DNA from: Draba incana
Taxonomy: Eukaryota > Streptophyta > Magnoliopsida > Brassicales > Brassicaceae
Assembly: GCA_963576765.1 (NCBI GenBank)
Contig: OY755215.1
Span: forward strand, 15,639,010 to 15,703,009
Direction: 5' to 3'
DNA: 64,000 nt
This document shows, piece after piece, positions 54,811 through 64,000 of this stretch. The notes under the pieces were generated by a model, which did not search any database, had not been told where the DNA came from, and was given only the letters and a program-made list of their open reading frames with translations. The position numbers were made by a program, and so were the translations under genes. The stretch's first letter is position 1, and the number at the start of each line of letters is the position of its first letter.

Positions 54811-55476
54811 TTGTAACGATTATACATTTTTGGAGATTTATAAGATGGAGTTTTTCCTTATTTACATGTGTGTTATAAGATGAGTAGTTCTTATATGTGT
54901 TGTTTATTATGTTGACCAGTGGTTGGTCATGTTGGTTGTGATATTTCGGGTTAGAGAATATCGGGTTTGGCCACAAAAGGTAGTTCTAGTCGATAGATGT
55001 TTATAGACGTTTTAGAATTTATTACTCTAGGGGCTACGACCCCTAATAACTTATTCATTTTGGAGATGATTAGTTCTCCAATGGGGATGATTAGTTCCCA
55101 AGAGGAGATGATTAGTTCTCTTGTATGCTTATTTAGGATGATTAGTTCCCAGTATAGGTATTGAGGGATGATTAGTTCTCTCGAGGGGATGATTAGTTCC
55201 CCTGTGAACCCGGAGCTCAAAGGATTCGTTCCTGAGAGCGTGTGTGGTACGAGACACAGATAGCTCAAAGGATGTGTTCTTGCGAGTGGGAGGGGTGTGG
55301 AATGAGTAAAAGTAATAAAAGTCTGGAAACGGGCGTATAAACATGAGACTGGACGAGAGCCTCAGAGATCGAGTGTGATGATCTCGGGTGGTATTGACCG
55401 GTTTGGGTAAGGTTTTTTGTCTTTTATATACGGTTTGATGGGATTCGAGGACGAATCCAGAGTAGTGGGGGAGAAT
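54811..55476 (+). repeat. 3' noncoding hairpin array of element H
   Basis: TATAAG/CTTATA around ATGAGTAGTT near 54877-54898. TAGGGG 55028-55033 pairs with CCCCTA 55040-55045. Six ATGATTAGTT units follow: TGGAG 55061-55065 with CTCCA 55076-55080; TGGG with CCCA near 55082-55100; AGGAG 55103-55107 with CTCTT 55118-55122; a weak unit at 55136; TGAGGG 55162-55167 with CTCTCG 55178-55183; AGGGG 55184-55188 with CCCCT 55199-55203. The polypurine tract GTGGGGGAGAAT ends at 55476. Confidence 0.85.
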
Positions 55477-56637
55477 TGTAACATCTGCAAACCAAAAATA
55501 TGATTTTGGTTAGGGGTGTCGATCGACACCAATGTTCTAAACCGGTTTGGGGTTTAATTTCAATCATGCAGTTTGTTATGGTTGAAGGGAAAAGCTATGG
55601 GCTTGCGTTTTATAACCCGAGCAGTCGTGTTTTCTCTTCGGAGGAGGCAGAAAATCATTAGAAAAGAGAGATTTTTTAGAGTTTTAGGTTCATAAGAAGA
55701 AGTTTTTCAAGGTTCGAGAGCGTTGAATCGTTGTTCCAGTGAGTCCTTGGTGTTTAAGTTTGGAATCAGTGGGTCTTGTCTCTGATTTTCGTATGTTCTT
55801 CGCTGTTCTTCGCTATCTTGTTCCTAATTTTTATTTCTAGGCTAAGGTGAGTTTGCGACCACTGGTTTTTGGGCAAAATAGGATGGTAATTGATTGTGCT
55901 TGTGGAATTGATTGTTGGATATGTGATTTCTGTGTGTTTTTCGTATATGTATTGTGTATATTGTTGTGATATGACAAGCTGCGAGTCAAATCGAGATCAG
56001 AGAGGAGAGCTCGATTTTTGGCTTTCTGCAGTCGGTGTCGATTGACACCTAGTGGTTGTGTCGATCGACTCTATGTTGTGTAGCGATTAAGGTTTGAGTC
56101 GAGTGTCGATCGACACTAGACTAAGTTGTGATAGTAAGTTGAAAGAAGTGTCGATTGACACTTAGTGGTAGTGTCGATCGACACCCATGTCTGATTTGTA
56201 TGTTTTGTGTAACGGTTGTTTGTGAATTGTTATTCTGTAGAGCATGAGTGTTAGACCGTGGGATGGTATGACCGGCTCACTAAGTATTTATGATAATACT
56301 TACACAACTCTTTGTTCCATGTGTTGCAGGTAAAAGAAAAGTGTGATCAAGGAATCAAGGCTTTAGGAGGAGGATGATTAGGGACTTATTTACGAGTTGC
56401 ATTTTTAGTAGAACCTAGTGTTTAGGTTGCTAGAAATGTTTAGTTATTTTATTGAATTTCTGAAATTGATTATTGTTGAATTTTGGAATTGAATTTAAAT
56501 TAGTTTAATTGGTTTTATTTGAGTTGTTGGTTTTCTGCTGAGTATTGGTAATTGTTGGATTAGCCGTTGAGAGTTAGCATTTATGGGAATTTTAACTCGG
56601 GTTAATTATTTTAAAGAAAAAAGTTTTCGTTGTTTCA
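55477..56637 (+). repeat. 3' LTR of element H
   Basis: TGTAACATCTG...TGTTTCA, 1161 bp. One palindrome lies near the start (55516-55529). Five more lie at 56035, 56058, 56103, 56148 and 56171 (centre spacings 23, 45, 45, 23). The TAAGTATT/AATACTTA stem is at 56281-56302. A TATA-like TTTTATAAC is near 55608. No 5' LTR partner remains apart from the 45534-45650 end. Confidence 0.9.
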
Positions 56638-58258
56638 ATAAGAAGAGGCCTAAAATGAGAAAATGGTTCATACGGGCTTTCCTACGACCCAATTAGAAGG
56701 AGAGGATGTGGACAAGTTCTTTTATTGGGGAGGAAGGAAGTAAGCCGGCTTGCTCCATATAGTAAGGAGGTAGAGAAAATTTAGGATATTGAATGTTCTC
56801 CTAGGGCTTTCGGTGGTGTATAAATAGTGAGAAAGGAGAGCTCATTATTCTCCACACAAAAAAATATTTTCACCTCTAGAGCTAAAGACAAACGTTTCTG
56901 AGGGAGAGAATAAGGAGGAGCTTGAGAAGGAACTCAGCGTCCCAAGTTCCTAAGAGAGCGATTCAAAGCCAAGGTAAGGCGCGATCCATACATAATATAT
57001 TCATTTTCTTCTTTTCTCAATTATGGTTTTCATGTAGTAGCTTAGTAGTATGAGTTGAGAATAAAGTAGATATGGGTCGAGAGAAACTCGGGATGGTATG
57101 AGGAACTGTCCGAGGGATTGATCCATGTACGTAAGTGGTACGTACGGATGTATCGGTACATATGCTTACGATAGGAACAGACAATGGTATGTACGTCTAA
57201 GGTATAGTGACAGACGAGTGGTCCGTACGTAAGCGGTACGATGGAACAGACAGTGGTCTGTATGTTCGTGATACGATGATGGCTGAGTTGTCCGTACGTA
57301 CGCGGTACGATGGAACGGATGTAATCTCTACGTCCGTGGTACGATGACGGACGAGTGGTCCGTACGTACGTGGTATGATGGAACGAACAATGGTTCGGTA
57401 CATGAAGTGTTCCTGTATTAATGTTCTGGCATGGCCTCAGGGTTACTCGACCCTCGGAGAGCGGTTTAAAGCAATGGTAAGGTGCGATCCATACTTAATA
57501 TATTCCTTTTCTTATTTTCTCCAATATGGTTTTTATTTAGTAGCTTAGTTGTATGGGTTAAGGGTAGAGTAGATATGGGTTAAGAGAAACTCGGCATGGT
57601 TGGAGGAACCGTCTGAAGGCTTGATCCATGTACGGAAGTGGTACGATGACGGATGTGATCCGTACATAAGTGATACGATGAAACGAACATTGGTCCGGTA
57701 CTTGAAGTGTTCATGTATTAACGTACTGTCATGGCCTCAGGGTTGCCTAAGTACAATGATCTGTAGATGCTATCGGTATGGTCTCGGGGTTGCCTCAATA
57801 CATCTTGTCTAAGGTAAAGACGGGTAGTGTAGGAGCCGATATCGTATCAATGCTAACCTAGAAAGCAGTTGTCCGCGGATTGAAAGGTCTTGATCAGGGA
57901 TCAACACAACCTCAATCTGAAACCAGCACAAGGCCGTAAGGATAAGCTTAAGCTTAGCCATAAGCGCAGTGACAGAGCATTTGGTTGGATCATGGCGATC
58001 CTACTAAGGACTCGTAAGTACTCATGATATATGATATAAACATAGACTTGATCTATGAATACATTGGCTATGGATAGAATACACGTCTCCTACGCACGAG
58101 TGTGGGACTTCAACCATTAGCTCGAGGAAACTTGTTTTTGCCAAGGCCATAATAAGAGTGATTGGTTGTTTTGTGTGAAGGACGTGAACTCTAAGGAGTT
58201 CTAAGGTCCTAATCACATTTCATATTGCTAGGATTGTTTAAGAAGTGTGAAAATATTT
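56638..58258 (+). repeat. Internal part of a family D LTR
   Basis: Matches the inverse of about 24035-25160: GTTCTCCTAGGGCTTTCGGT.GTATAAATAG, GCTCATTATTCTCCACAC, GGAGCTTGAGAAGGAACTCA, GTGACAGAGCATTTGGTT, GGATTGTTTAAGAAGTG. About 500 bp are duplicated inside it: the GGTAAGG.GCGATCCATAC block occurs at 56974 and 57478. A promoter-like TATAAATAG lies near 56818. It directly follows the end of element H. Confidence 0.82.
57145..57400. repeat. Minisatellite of about 69 bp in the family D LTR
   Basis: Units start at about 57214, 57283 and 57351, with an older one before them. Each carries a GTCCGTACGTA.G.GGTACGATGGAAC core and is rich in the palindromes GTAC and GTACGTAC. The minus-strand LTR at 22621-25415 has only one such block (near 24620-24690). 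Confidence 0.8.
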
Positions 58259-59280
58259 ACGCAGGAGATGAGAGGATCTTAGTGTGCACCAAATACGGAA
58301 AGAAAATACTTGAACATCAAGGATTTGCCTTTCGCGCATATTTGAAGAATATCTTGTAAATCTTAGGTTTAGGGTTTTAGACAAGAGTATTTATAGGCTT
58401 AACGTTCGTGCCCCTTGTGCGGTAACACTTTGAGCCGAAATCGTGAGTTTGTAACTTGAAACTTCCACACAAAAACAGAAGCTATCAAGATGAGTATTCA
58501 AGCCTTTTAGTTCACAAAGGTGTGAGATTATTAAGTTGCATACACTATTGATTCATGGATAATGTAGATCCATATAAGTGTAATATTATAAAGATTACTT
58601 ATGAAGAATAATAGTAGATACGTTACCTTGATGCCTTCCAAGCAAAAACAGAATGTTGTTGGTCTCTCTATACTTTCATAACAGAAAATGCATATTTGGG
58701 ATTGATCCCATTAGGTATGATGGAGATGTAAATATTTTAAATTTGATGGTCATGCCTCATGTGTATGCAAAAGCGAGGGCTCAAGCTTTCTCTTAAAGCA
58801 TCCTTATAAATATCTAGTAATAATATATTTGTAGTTGTACAACCAAACCATGTCACATGTTATCATCTCTCTTGATATGTCTGATGTCTCCGCACGTGTG
58901 GGCTCGAATTTCATCTTAACCACTACTTACTATTCGTGCCATGTTTATGCTTTGCCTTTGTAACCATTAATTTTGAATAGGAACAAATTGTATAGTTTTA
59001 TCCAATTGAATTAAAAGACTTGTTCTAAAAAAAAATTATGAATCACAAAACGACACATTATTATAGAAGAGTAGTAAATTCAAAATTTTCATTTATCCGA
59101 AATATCTAAAATTTTGAAATAACATTTAATTACAATAAATTTTCTTTATCTTAAATATAATTACTACAATTTCAAATTGGAATTCTCTCAACAAAATTTG
59201 AAAGATTCTACAGTAGAGAGCATATGCTAGATAACCATGGCAAAAAACTTTATACCAAAAAGATATAGAATAGAAAAACT
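58259..59280. other. Spacer, no gene
   Basis: After the family D match ends, about 1 kb follows with a TTTAGGGTTTTAGACAAGAG stretch near 58370 and AT-rich DNA from 58950. No motif or coding frame that I can support. Confidence 0.55.
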
Positions 59281-59508
59281 AAGTGGTAGTGGTCTAGTGG
59301 TAAAATGTTCGATTCTTCTTCAGAATATTTTCACTTCCACTTGGCCCAGAGAGTACCAGAGAGTGCTTCCACTTGGTCAGTCGAAGTGATATCATGCTTT
59401 AGGCCCATTAGGAAACTTAGTGAATGGGTTACTCGACGATTACATTTATTCGGAGGATTATTCGGGTGGTAAAAAACTGGATTACTCTCTGGTTAAAAAA
59501 AAAAAAAA
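59281..59508 (+). mobile_element. SINE-like sequence
   Basis: Begins with GTGGTCTAGTGGTAAAA, like the A box of a tRNA-derived SINE, with a B-box-like TGTTCGATTC directly after. It continues with GGCCCATTAGGAAACTTAGTG and ends in a 15-base A tail (59494-59508). The A and B boxes are closer than in a working SINE, so it is damaged or only similar. No clear target duplication. Confidence 0.45.
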
Positions 59509-59587
59509 AGGAAAGAAAGAATATTCACATATGAATAAAATAAAGTTATTCCAACGGGTATGTCCTTGTGTAGTTGCTTGATACGGG

Positions 59588-60168
59588 CAGAGCCGTGCTT
59601 AGCATATGATTAATTAGGCAACTGCCTAAGGCTTTACCTCAATTAATAATTTTAGGGGCCCCATTTCTAGATTCTTATAATTCAATTAGGGAAAATTTGT
59701 AGTTAATTTCTTATTTAGATTAATCTTATTCATATAATACTTGTTAATGGGCTTTTAAATTATAATCCATATCTTTTAATCTCTTTTTTCTATTGTAATT
59801 AGTTTACTTTCCATTTTTCTTCTTATTAATATTTTTTATGATATCATTTTTAACTCATTTGCTTTTATATTTTCTGCATGACTAGAAGGTTATCATTTTA
59901 AAGTTACATTTAATGTTATTCAAACTAACAAAAATGATAAGATACACACATATGCTATAAATACTACTTTTAGAGAAATATTTATTGTTTTGATGCAATA
60001 AACCGCATAGTATAATACAATACTAAATATATTTTTATCTACTATATTAAAGAAATTTTTATGTAATAAATATTGTAAGTTAAAATTAAATCATATTATC
60101 AACTATCGTCTTAGTTCCCATAAACGCTGGGCACGGCACTGGTCCCATAAACGCTGGGCACGGCACTG
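59588..60168. mobile_element. hAT-like non-autonomous element
   Basis: Ends CAGAGCCGTGC (59588) and GCACGGCACTG (60168): 11-bp inverted ends with one mismatch and the CAG start typical of hAT transposons. The flanking 8 bp are GATACGGG (59580-59587) and GATACGTA (60169-60176), six of eight alike. The interior is AT-rich and noncoding. The right end is present twice as a 27-bp tandem unit. Confidence 0.7.
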
Positions 60169-60169
60169 G
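60116..60169. repeat. 27-bp tandem duplication at the hAT right end
   Basis: Two exact copies (60116-60142, 60143-60169) of a unit starting TCCCATAAACGCTGG and ending GGCACTGG, so the element has two possible right ends. Confidence 0.95.
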
Positions 60170-60394
60170 ATACGTAGTGAGATTCGTTAGAGTGATTACA
60201 GAAACGATCACTAACTTGACTCTCATGATTACTGAATAAAGATTTTAACTGTCATGGATGAGTGACTTCAAAGCTCTTCATCAAAAGGTAAGAGGCACTC
60301 AAAAGTCACACATAAATTACTAATGAAACCACAAAACATCCACAGTCAGATTCTAGAGAATAAAGAAAACAAAGTTTATTATAAAAAAAAAAAA

Positions 60395-61384
60395 GATCTT
60401 AGGAGGTTCCAAAAGCCAGATTTTCAATTATGTTACTGAAAAACTCAACGAACGGGTGAATGATTGGTTAGCAAAATTGTTGTCCAAAAGGGGTAATGAG
60501 GTACTAATTAAGTCGGTGGCTTTGGCACTACCCACTTATATTATGTCGTGTTTCCAATTACCACAAACGTTAACTTCCAAGTTAACGAGTGTCGTCACAA
60601 ACTTTTGGTGGAGCTCTAACGGTACCAATCGTGGCTTACACTAGGTTGCATGGGACAAACTTTGTTTGCCCAAAGAGGAGGGAGGTCTGGAGTTTCGGTT
60701 GTTACAGATGTTCAATTCGGCATTATTGGCCAAACAATTATGGAGGATGTATAAATTTCCTAATTTGTTGGTATCCAGAGTGATGAAGGGAAGGTATTTT
60801 AAAAATTATCACCCGCTCATGGCTAAAAAGCCTCGGTCCCCATGGCGGTCATGACACTTTTGCGTTAGAGAGGTATTGACTGTGTAACAATATGTCAAAG
60901 ATGTGGTGGAGACGAAGAGTCGGTTAATCATACTATTTTCGAATGCCCGGTAGCTAGGAGTACATGGGACTTAGATTTTTTTTATACGCCCACCGATAAT
61001 TTTCCTTATTCATCAGTTTTTGCAAATTTGGATTTTCTCTTTTGGCGGTGTCCAAAGACGAGATTTGACTAAAGATCACGAGTTATTCCCATAAATAGTA
61101 TGGTTTTTATGGAAGTCTAGGAACAAAAAAGTCTTTCAAGGGATAGATATGGACCCACCAGAGATACTCTGTCAGGCAGTTAATGAGTGTAATTAAGGTT
61201 TGGAACGACGCTCAAACACAGACTCACTCCTCGGTGTCACAAGATCCACTAGAGGGTTCACAGTCAGGGGGACTCTGCTGCAAGATTGATGGCTCTTGGA
61301 AGGAAACCGATATCACATCTGGAATTGGTGATGTTGTCATCAGGGTTCTCATGTAGTATTACTAGGGACGAAGGGGATCAGACG
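60395..61384 (+). pseudogene. LINE, C-terminal half of ORF2, left part
   Basis: A non-LTR retrotransposon fragment that begins after the RT catalytic region: LNERVNDWLAKLLSKRGNEV, LPTYIMSCFQLPQTL, NFWWSS, WDKLCLPKEEGGLEFR. Then a zinc-binding zf-RVT domain (CQRCGGDEESVNHTIFECP near 60895-60955), then the start of an RNase H domain (KIDGSWKE near 61285, GIG and VVLLGTKGIR in shifted frames). Many stops and frameshifts. An A run (60383-60394) lies just before it. Interrupted at about 61385. Confidence 0.88.
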
Positions 61385-61458
61385 GGTGAGGTCGTGATGA
61401 GGACATCAAGTCATCATCAACCAAGGAGCACGGAACCAGAAGTCTTGAAGAGGAGAGC

Positions 61459-61767
61459 ATGAAGCTGAAGAGAGCAAAGGAGAGCAGCGAGCTGAGTTCA
61501 AGTCAAATGAAGGCTACGATCACACATCCTAGCTCAACAACCACTTGGAGATCATACTCAACTCATTCAGAGTCAGCCACGAAGAAGAATCAGTCAAAAA
61601 GGATCCCATATGAAGAAGTTATTGAAGATACAATTTGGCAGATCTTCAATGGACGCGAAGGAGACATACAATCACTCATCGAATCATTTCGGCCAAACCA
61701 GGATGAACCAAGCTACAAGTCCAATTGTTGTGGTTTCTTAACTCATCATAGAAAGACGAAGAACTAG
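61459..61767 (+). CDS. Hypothetical protein, left arm of the inserted element
   Basis: 102 codons from ATG 61459. The C-terminal part (VIEDTIWQIFNGREGDIQSL, IESFRPNQDEPSYKSNC) resembles the protein read on minus in the other arm. A second, decayed copy of the same module follows after the stop (VMEFTNRVNKNFPDLDT). Function unknown; it may only be a remnant. Confidence 0.4.
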   Translation: MKLKRAKESSELSSSQMKATITHPSSTTTWRSYSTHSESATKKNQSKRIPYEEVIEDTIWQIFNGREGDIQSLIESFRPNQDEPSYKSNCCGFLTHHRKTKN

Positions 61768-61970
61768 ATTCGTGACCAAAATCGATTTGGTTTAAGAGTT
61801 ATGGAGTTTACAAATCGGGTGAACAAGAACTTTCCTGATTTGGACACATGAGCGCTTATTGAAGGATTCCTGATATAAGATTGGAATCCACCAAACTTAT
61901 GTTCACCTGATTATCAAGAGTTTTCAAGCTTTGTTACGGAAATGGGCGTGTTGTTGAGATGGAAGGTGGT

Positions 61971-62045
61971 GGTTTGATTGACTCGCTCAATCGGTGGGTT
62001 GATTGACTCGCTCAATCGGTGGGTTGATTGACTCTCTCAATTGGT
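61971..62045. repeat. 25-bp tandem repeat, three copies
   Basis: Units at 61971-61995, 61996-62020 and 62021-62045. Each holds GATTGA-CTCGC-TCAATC, a 6-bp inverted repeat with a 5-base spacer; the third copy has CTCTC in the spacer. Confidence 0.95.
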
Positions 62046-62702
62046 GAACGAACAAGTTATTTGAATCACACAAACAACTATATTCGCTGCTCCTAAAGAA
62101 TAAAAGTGAATCGCACACTTGTATTCAAAAGAAATAATAATTCTTCAAAGAAACACACTTTGAAAGAAAAGAAAATACTTTGATAATTTAATTGAAAGGT
62201 GCTTTGTAGAAGTGGTCTAGCTGAGCTTTATATAGAGCTCTCACAATAATACTAACGGTGAAAAAGTAAATACAAGAAGAAAATCATGCATAATTAAATA
62301 ATACTAGCCGTTGGAGATTTATGAGTATCATGGCAAATATGGGAAGATGATGGTGTCTTGTATCTGAACGGTTTGGGTGGATAAGTAAGCTTCTTTTGAA
62401 CATCTTGATCATCATAAAGCTTTCCTAAAACGCAGGGGTCTTGATCTGGAAAAAGCCGTTGCGGTTTAATGGAAATCGATTCCAAAAATGGGAAGTATGG
62501 TTCTTGTTGAGTGTGCGTGTTCTGATGTGGTTTGGTGTACAGTAAGGTGACTTAATATGTTGATAAGAACTCCAAAACGTTGCAGTTTTGTAGGAATAGA
62601 CGTTGGTGCTTTATTACTCCAAGTGTGAACACGTCTATATATGGTAAGTTTGAAATCAAGGGGATCCGCCTGATCATGTAGTTGCTGGTGCTTGGGAAGA
62701 TG

Positions 62703-63239
62703 CTATGCGACTCTCCTGCCTCTTGTACGATTTAATATCTCTTCTGGTCGCCAAAGTCTTGTTTGTAATCGTTTAAATCTGTGAGCTCTCAAATAAGGCA
62801 AGCTGAGAATCATCCGGTTTAGAAGTTGAATAACTTTTAAACCATAATGAATTTTAGTATGAATCCAATTCGACAAGCTTCTCTGTTGATCCAAGGTTCC
62901 ATAACATGTTGATTTGTAGCTTAATTCTTCCTGGTTTGTCGGGAATCGTCCAATAAATGCTTGCATATCCAAATCGGGTAAACTGGAAATCACCTGATTT
63001 GTAAATTCGATAACTCTTTCGTTTGAACTCCATTTAATCTGATTCTTCTTCGAGGAGTTTCGTAATTGAGCTGATAATGTTCTCCATGTAAATTCATGCA
63101 TTAAATCTTCGTGGTTGAGCTGATATGCTTCAAACAGTGAGCGTATGTCCTGGTCGGATCTGTTTAGCATGGTGCATTCGGTTTGACGGAGCTCCGAGTT
63201 AGCTACTGGTTTGATGACCTCATCAGGTCGCCGCTTCAT
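62703..63239 (-). CDS. Hypothetical protein, right arm of the inserted element
   Basis: 178 codons on minus from the arm end inward. It contains two or three copies of a module of about 45 residues (VIEFTNQVISSLPDLDMQAF, IGRFPTNQEELSYKSTCYG; then VIQLLNRMILSLPYLRAHRF), preceded by DIRSLFEAYQLNHEDLMHEF. It is related to the plus-strand protein at 61459. I do not recognise the family. Confidence 0.45.
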   Translation of the reverse strand: MKRRPDEVIKPVANSELRQTECTMLNRSDQDIRSLFEAYQLNHEDLMHEFTWRTLSAQLRNSSKKNQIKWSSNERVIEFTNQVISSLPDLDMQAFIGRFPTNQEELSYKSTCYGTLDQQRSLSNWIHTKIHYGLKVIQLLNRMILSLPYLRAHRFKRLQTRLWRPEEILNRTRGRRVA

Positions 63240-63585
63240 TCAGAGATAGAGGAGCTAATCTGGGCTATAAGCAGCATGTTAGAGAATAATTTGCCATGCC
63301 AGAGGTTTGAAACAGATTGTGTTGATCTACTATAATTCTCCCCACTACAGTAGGATTGGCCAGCGCTCGCTATCCTTGCAAGCAGATTTGAAGACCTTCG
63401 TGCCCAACTCCTGAATTTCTCTCTATCATGGATCCCCCGTACTTCAATTGTAAAGGCGGATTCATTAGCTCAGTCAGCTCATTTACGGGCTTCTTCTTTT
63501 TCTTATGTAAATAATTTGTCTCCAGTTTGGATAATAAATTCGGAGATTTTTTTTAATCAATGTTCGGTTGACAAAAAAAAAAAAA
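63234..63585 (+). pseudogene. LINE RNase H end and 3' tail
   Basis: Resumes the LINE after the insertion: LHSEIEELIWAISSMLENN and RFETDCVDL (second and third RNase H acidic motifs), then FSLSWIPRTSIVKADSLAQS, the usual end of plant LINE RNase H. It ends with a 13-base A tail at 63573-63585. Confidence 0.88.
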
Positions 63586-64000
63586 GTTTAAATGATATAG
63601 TAAAGTGGACAATGTCGAAAGGATGAAACGCACAAAGTGCAGTTAGTCACTAATTGTTTTATTTATCGAACACATATGAGCTAGAATCTGGATAGTAACA
63701 CATCAACAACACTAATTTATTCTATTATACTACATACTTCGGCTACATGAATATGTTCAAATTATGATTTTTTAAACGGTTCTCAAATTTTCTCAAATAA
63801 ATCTATTTTATTTTATTTTTTAATTGATAAACATATTTTACAAAATACACTCCCTTTAAAAATTAATAAAAACGATTTTCTTTTTGTGCGTATATAACGA
63901 AACAAGAAATACTGGAAGTAACTATTCATGCTTTGTGTTGGGTGCGTTACTTAATAGATACTCATACTATACACATCGCTTCAACAGCGGAGCAAAATGG
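63586..64000. other. AT-rich flank, no gene
   Basis: Target DNA after the LINE tail. No coding frame or repeat recognised. Confidence 0.6.

Larger units (their letters stand above)
61385..63233. mobile_element. Unclassified inverted-repeat element inside the LINE
   Basis: Its two arms, about 61385-61870 and the inverse of 62750-63233, are related in opposite orientation (TGATGAGGACATCAA against TGATGAGGTCATCAA at the ends; AACCAGGATGAACCAAGCTAC against AACCAGGAAGAATTAAGCTAC inside). Identity is about 60-65 percent by eye. No transposase is recognised and I cannot confirm a target duplication. The LINE reading resumes exactly on the far side. Confidence 0.6.

Noticed and set aside
56638..56642. 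Target duplication for element H
   Set aside because: The 5' end of H is lost, so no partner exists to compare with ATAAG.

Overview
The window looks like repeat-dense plant nuclear DNA, most likely from a Brassicaceae (crucifer) chromosome and probably from pericentromeric heterochromatin. The basis is Ty3/gypsy LTR retrotransposons nested in one another, an Athila-type primer-binding site, a MULE carrying a GRF zinc-finger gene, a LINE tail and a hAT-like element. The family assignment is inference. I found no intact host gene, rRNA, tRNA or CRISPR array; nearly every coding region belongs to a transposon and is broken by stops, frameshifts or deletions.

Layout. 1-341: flank with an (AT)n microsatellite. 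342-5525: degenerate Tekay-like chromovirus A. 5526-13261: better-preserved Tekay-like element B (both LTRs, gag, protease, RT, RNase H, integrase, chromodomain-like tail). 13262-14056: 3' piece of a third, long LTR family (D). 14057-15550 and 22270-22620: pieces of Tekay-like element C, split by a young Athila-like gag-protease element (15551-22264, target duplication CTCGT). 22621-25415: full-length family D LTR on the minus strand, followed by a gag-like fragment. 27236-29391: MULE with about 260-bp terminal inverted repeats and a 10-bp target duplication. 30631-42245: Reina-like chromovirus F (target duplication TGGTC), itself interrupted by minus-strand CRM-like element G (31864-38281, target duplication CTCAT). 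39741-46834 and 46835-53927: an almost perfect 7.09-kb tandem duplication that fuses F to Tekay-like element H. 53928-56637: the rest of H with its 3' LTR. 56638-58258: a second family D LTR fragment. 59281-63585: SINE-like sequence, hAT-like element, and a LINE interrupted by an inverted-repeat insertion.

Two signals are not explained by the ordinary parts list. (1) A 14-bp palindrome, GTGTCGATCGACAC or close variants, recurs about 40 times, only inside LTR elements. It comes in pairs whose centres lie 21-23 bp apart, and in the Athila-like element in six-site arrays spaced about 21/27/21/27/21 bp. It is shared by two different retrotransposon lineages and lies in LTRs, 3' noncoding DNA and even gag coding sequence. 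(2) The 3' noncoding region of the Tekay-like elements is an array of small hairpins with a constant loop and stems that change from unit to unit but stay complementary. Element B has the same architecture with a different loop.

The parts act together as a history of nested insertion: A and C are old, B, F and H are intermediate, the Athila-like element and G are younger, and the 7.1-kb tandem duplication is the latest event visible, or else an assembly error.
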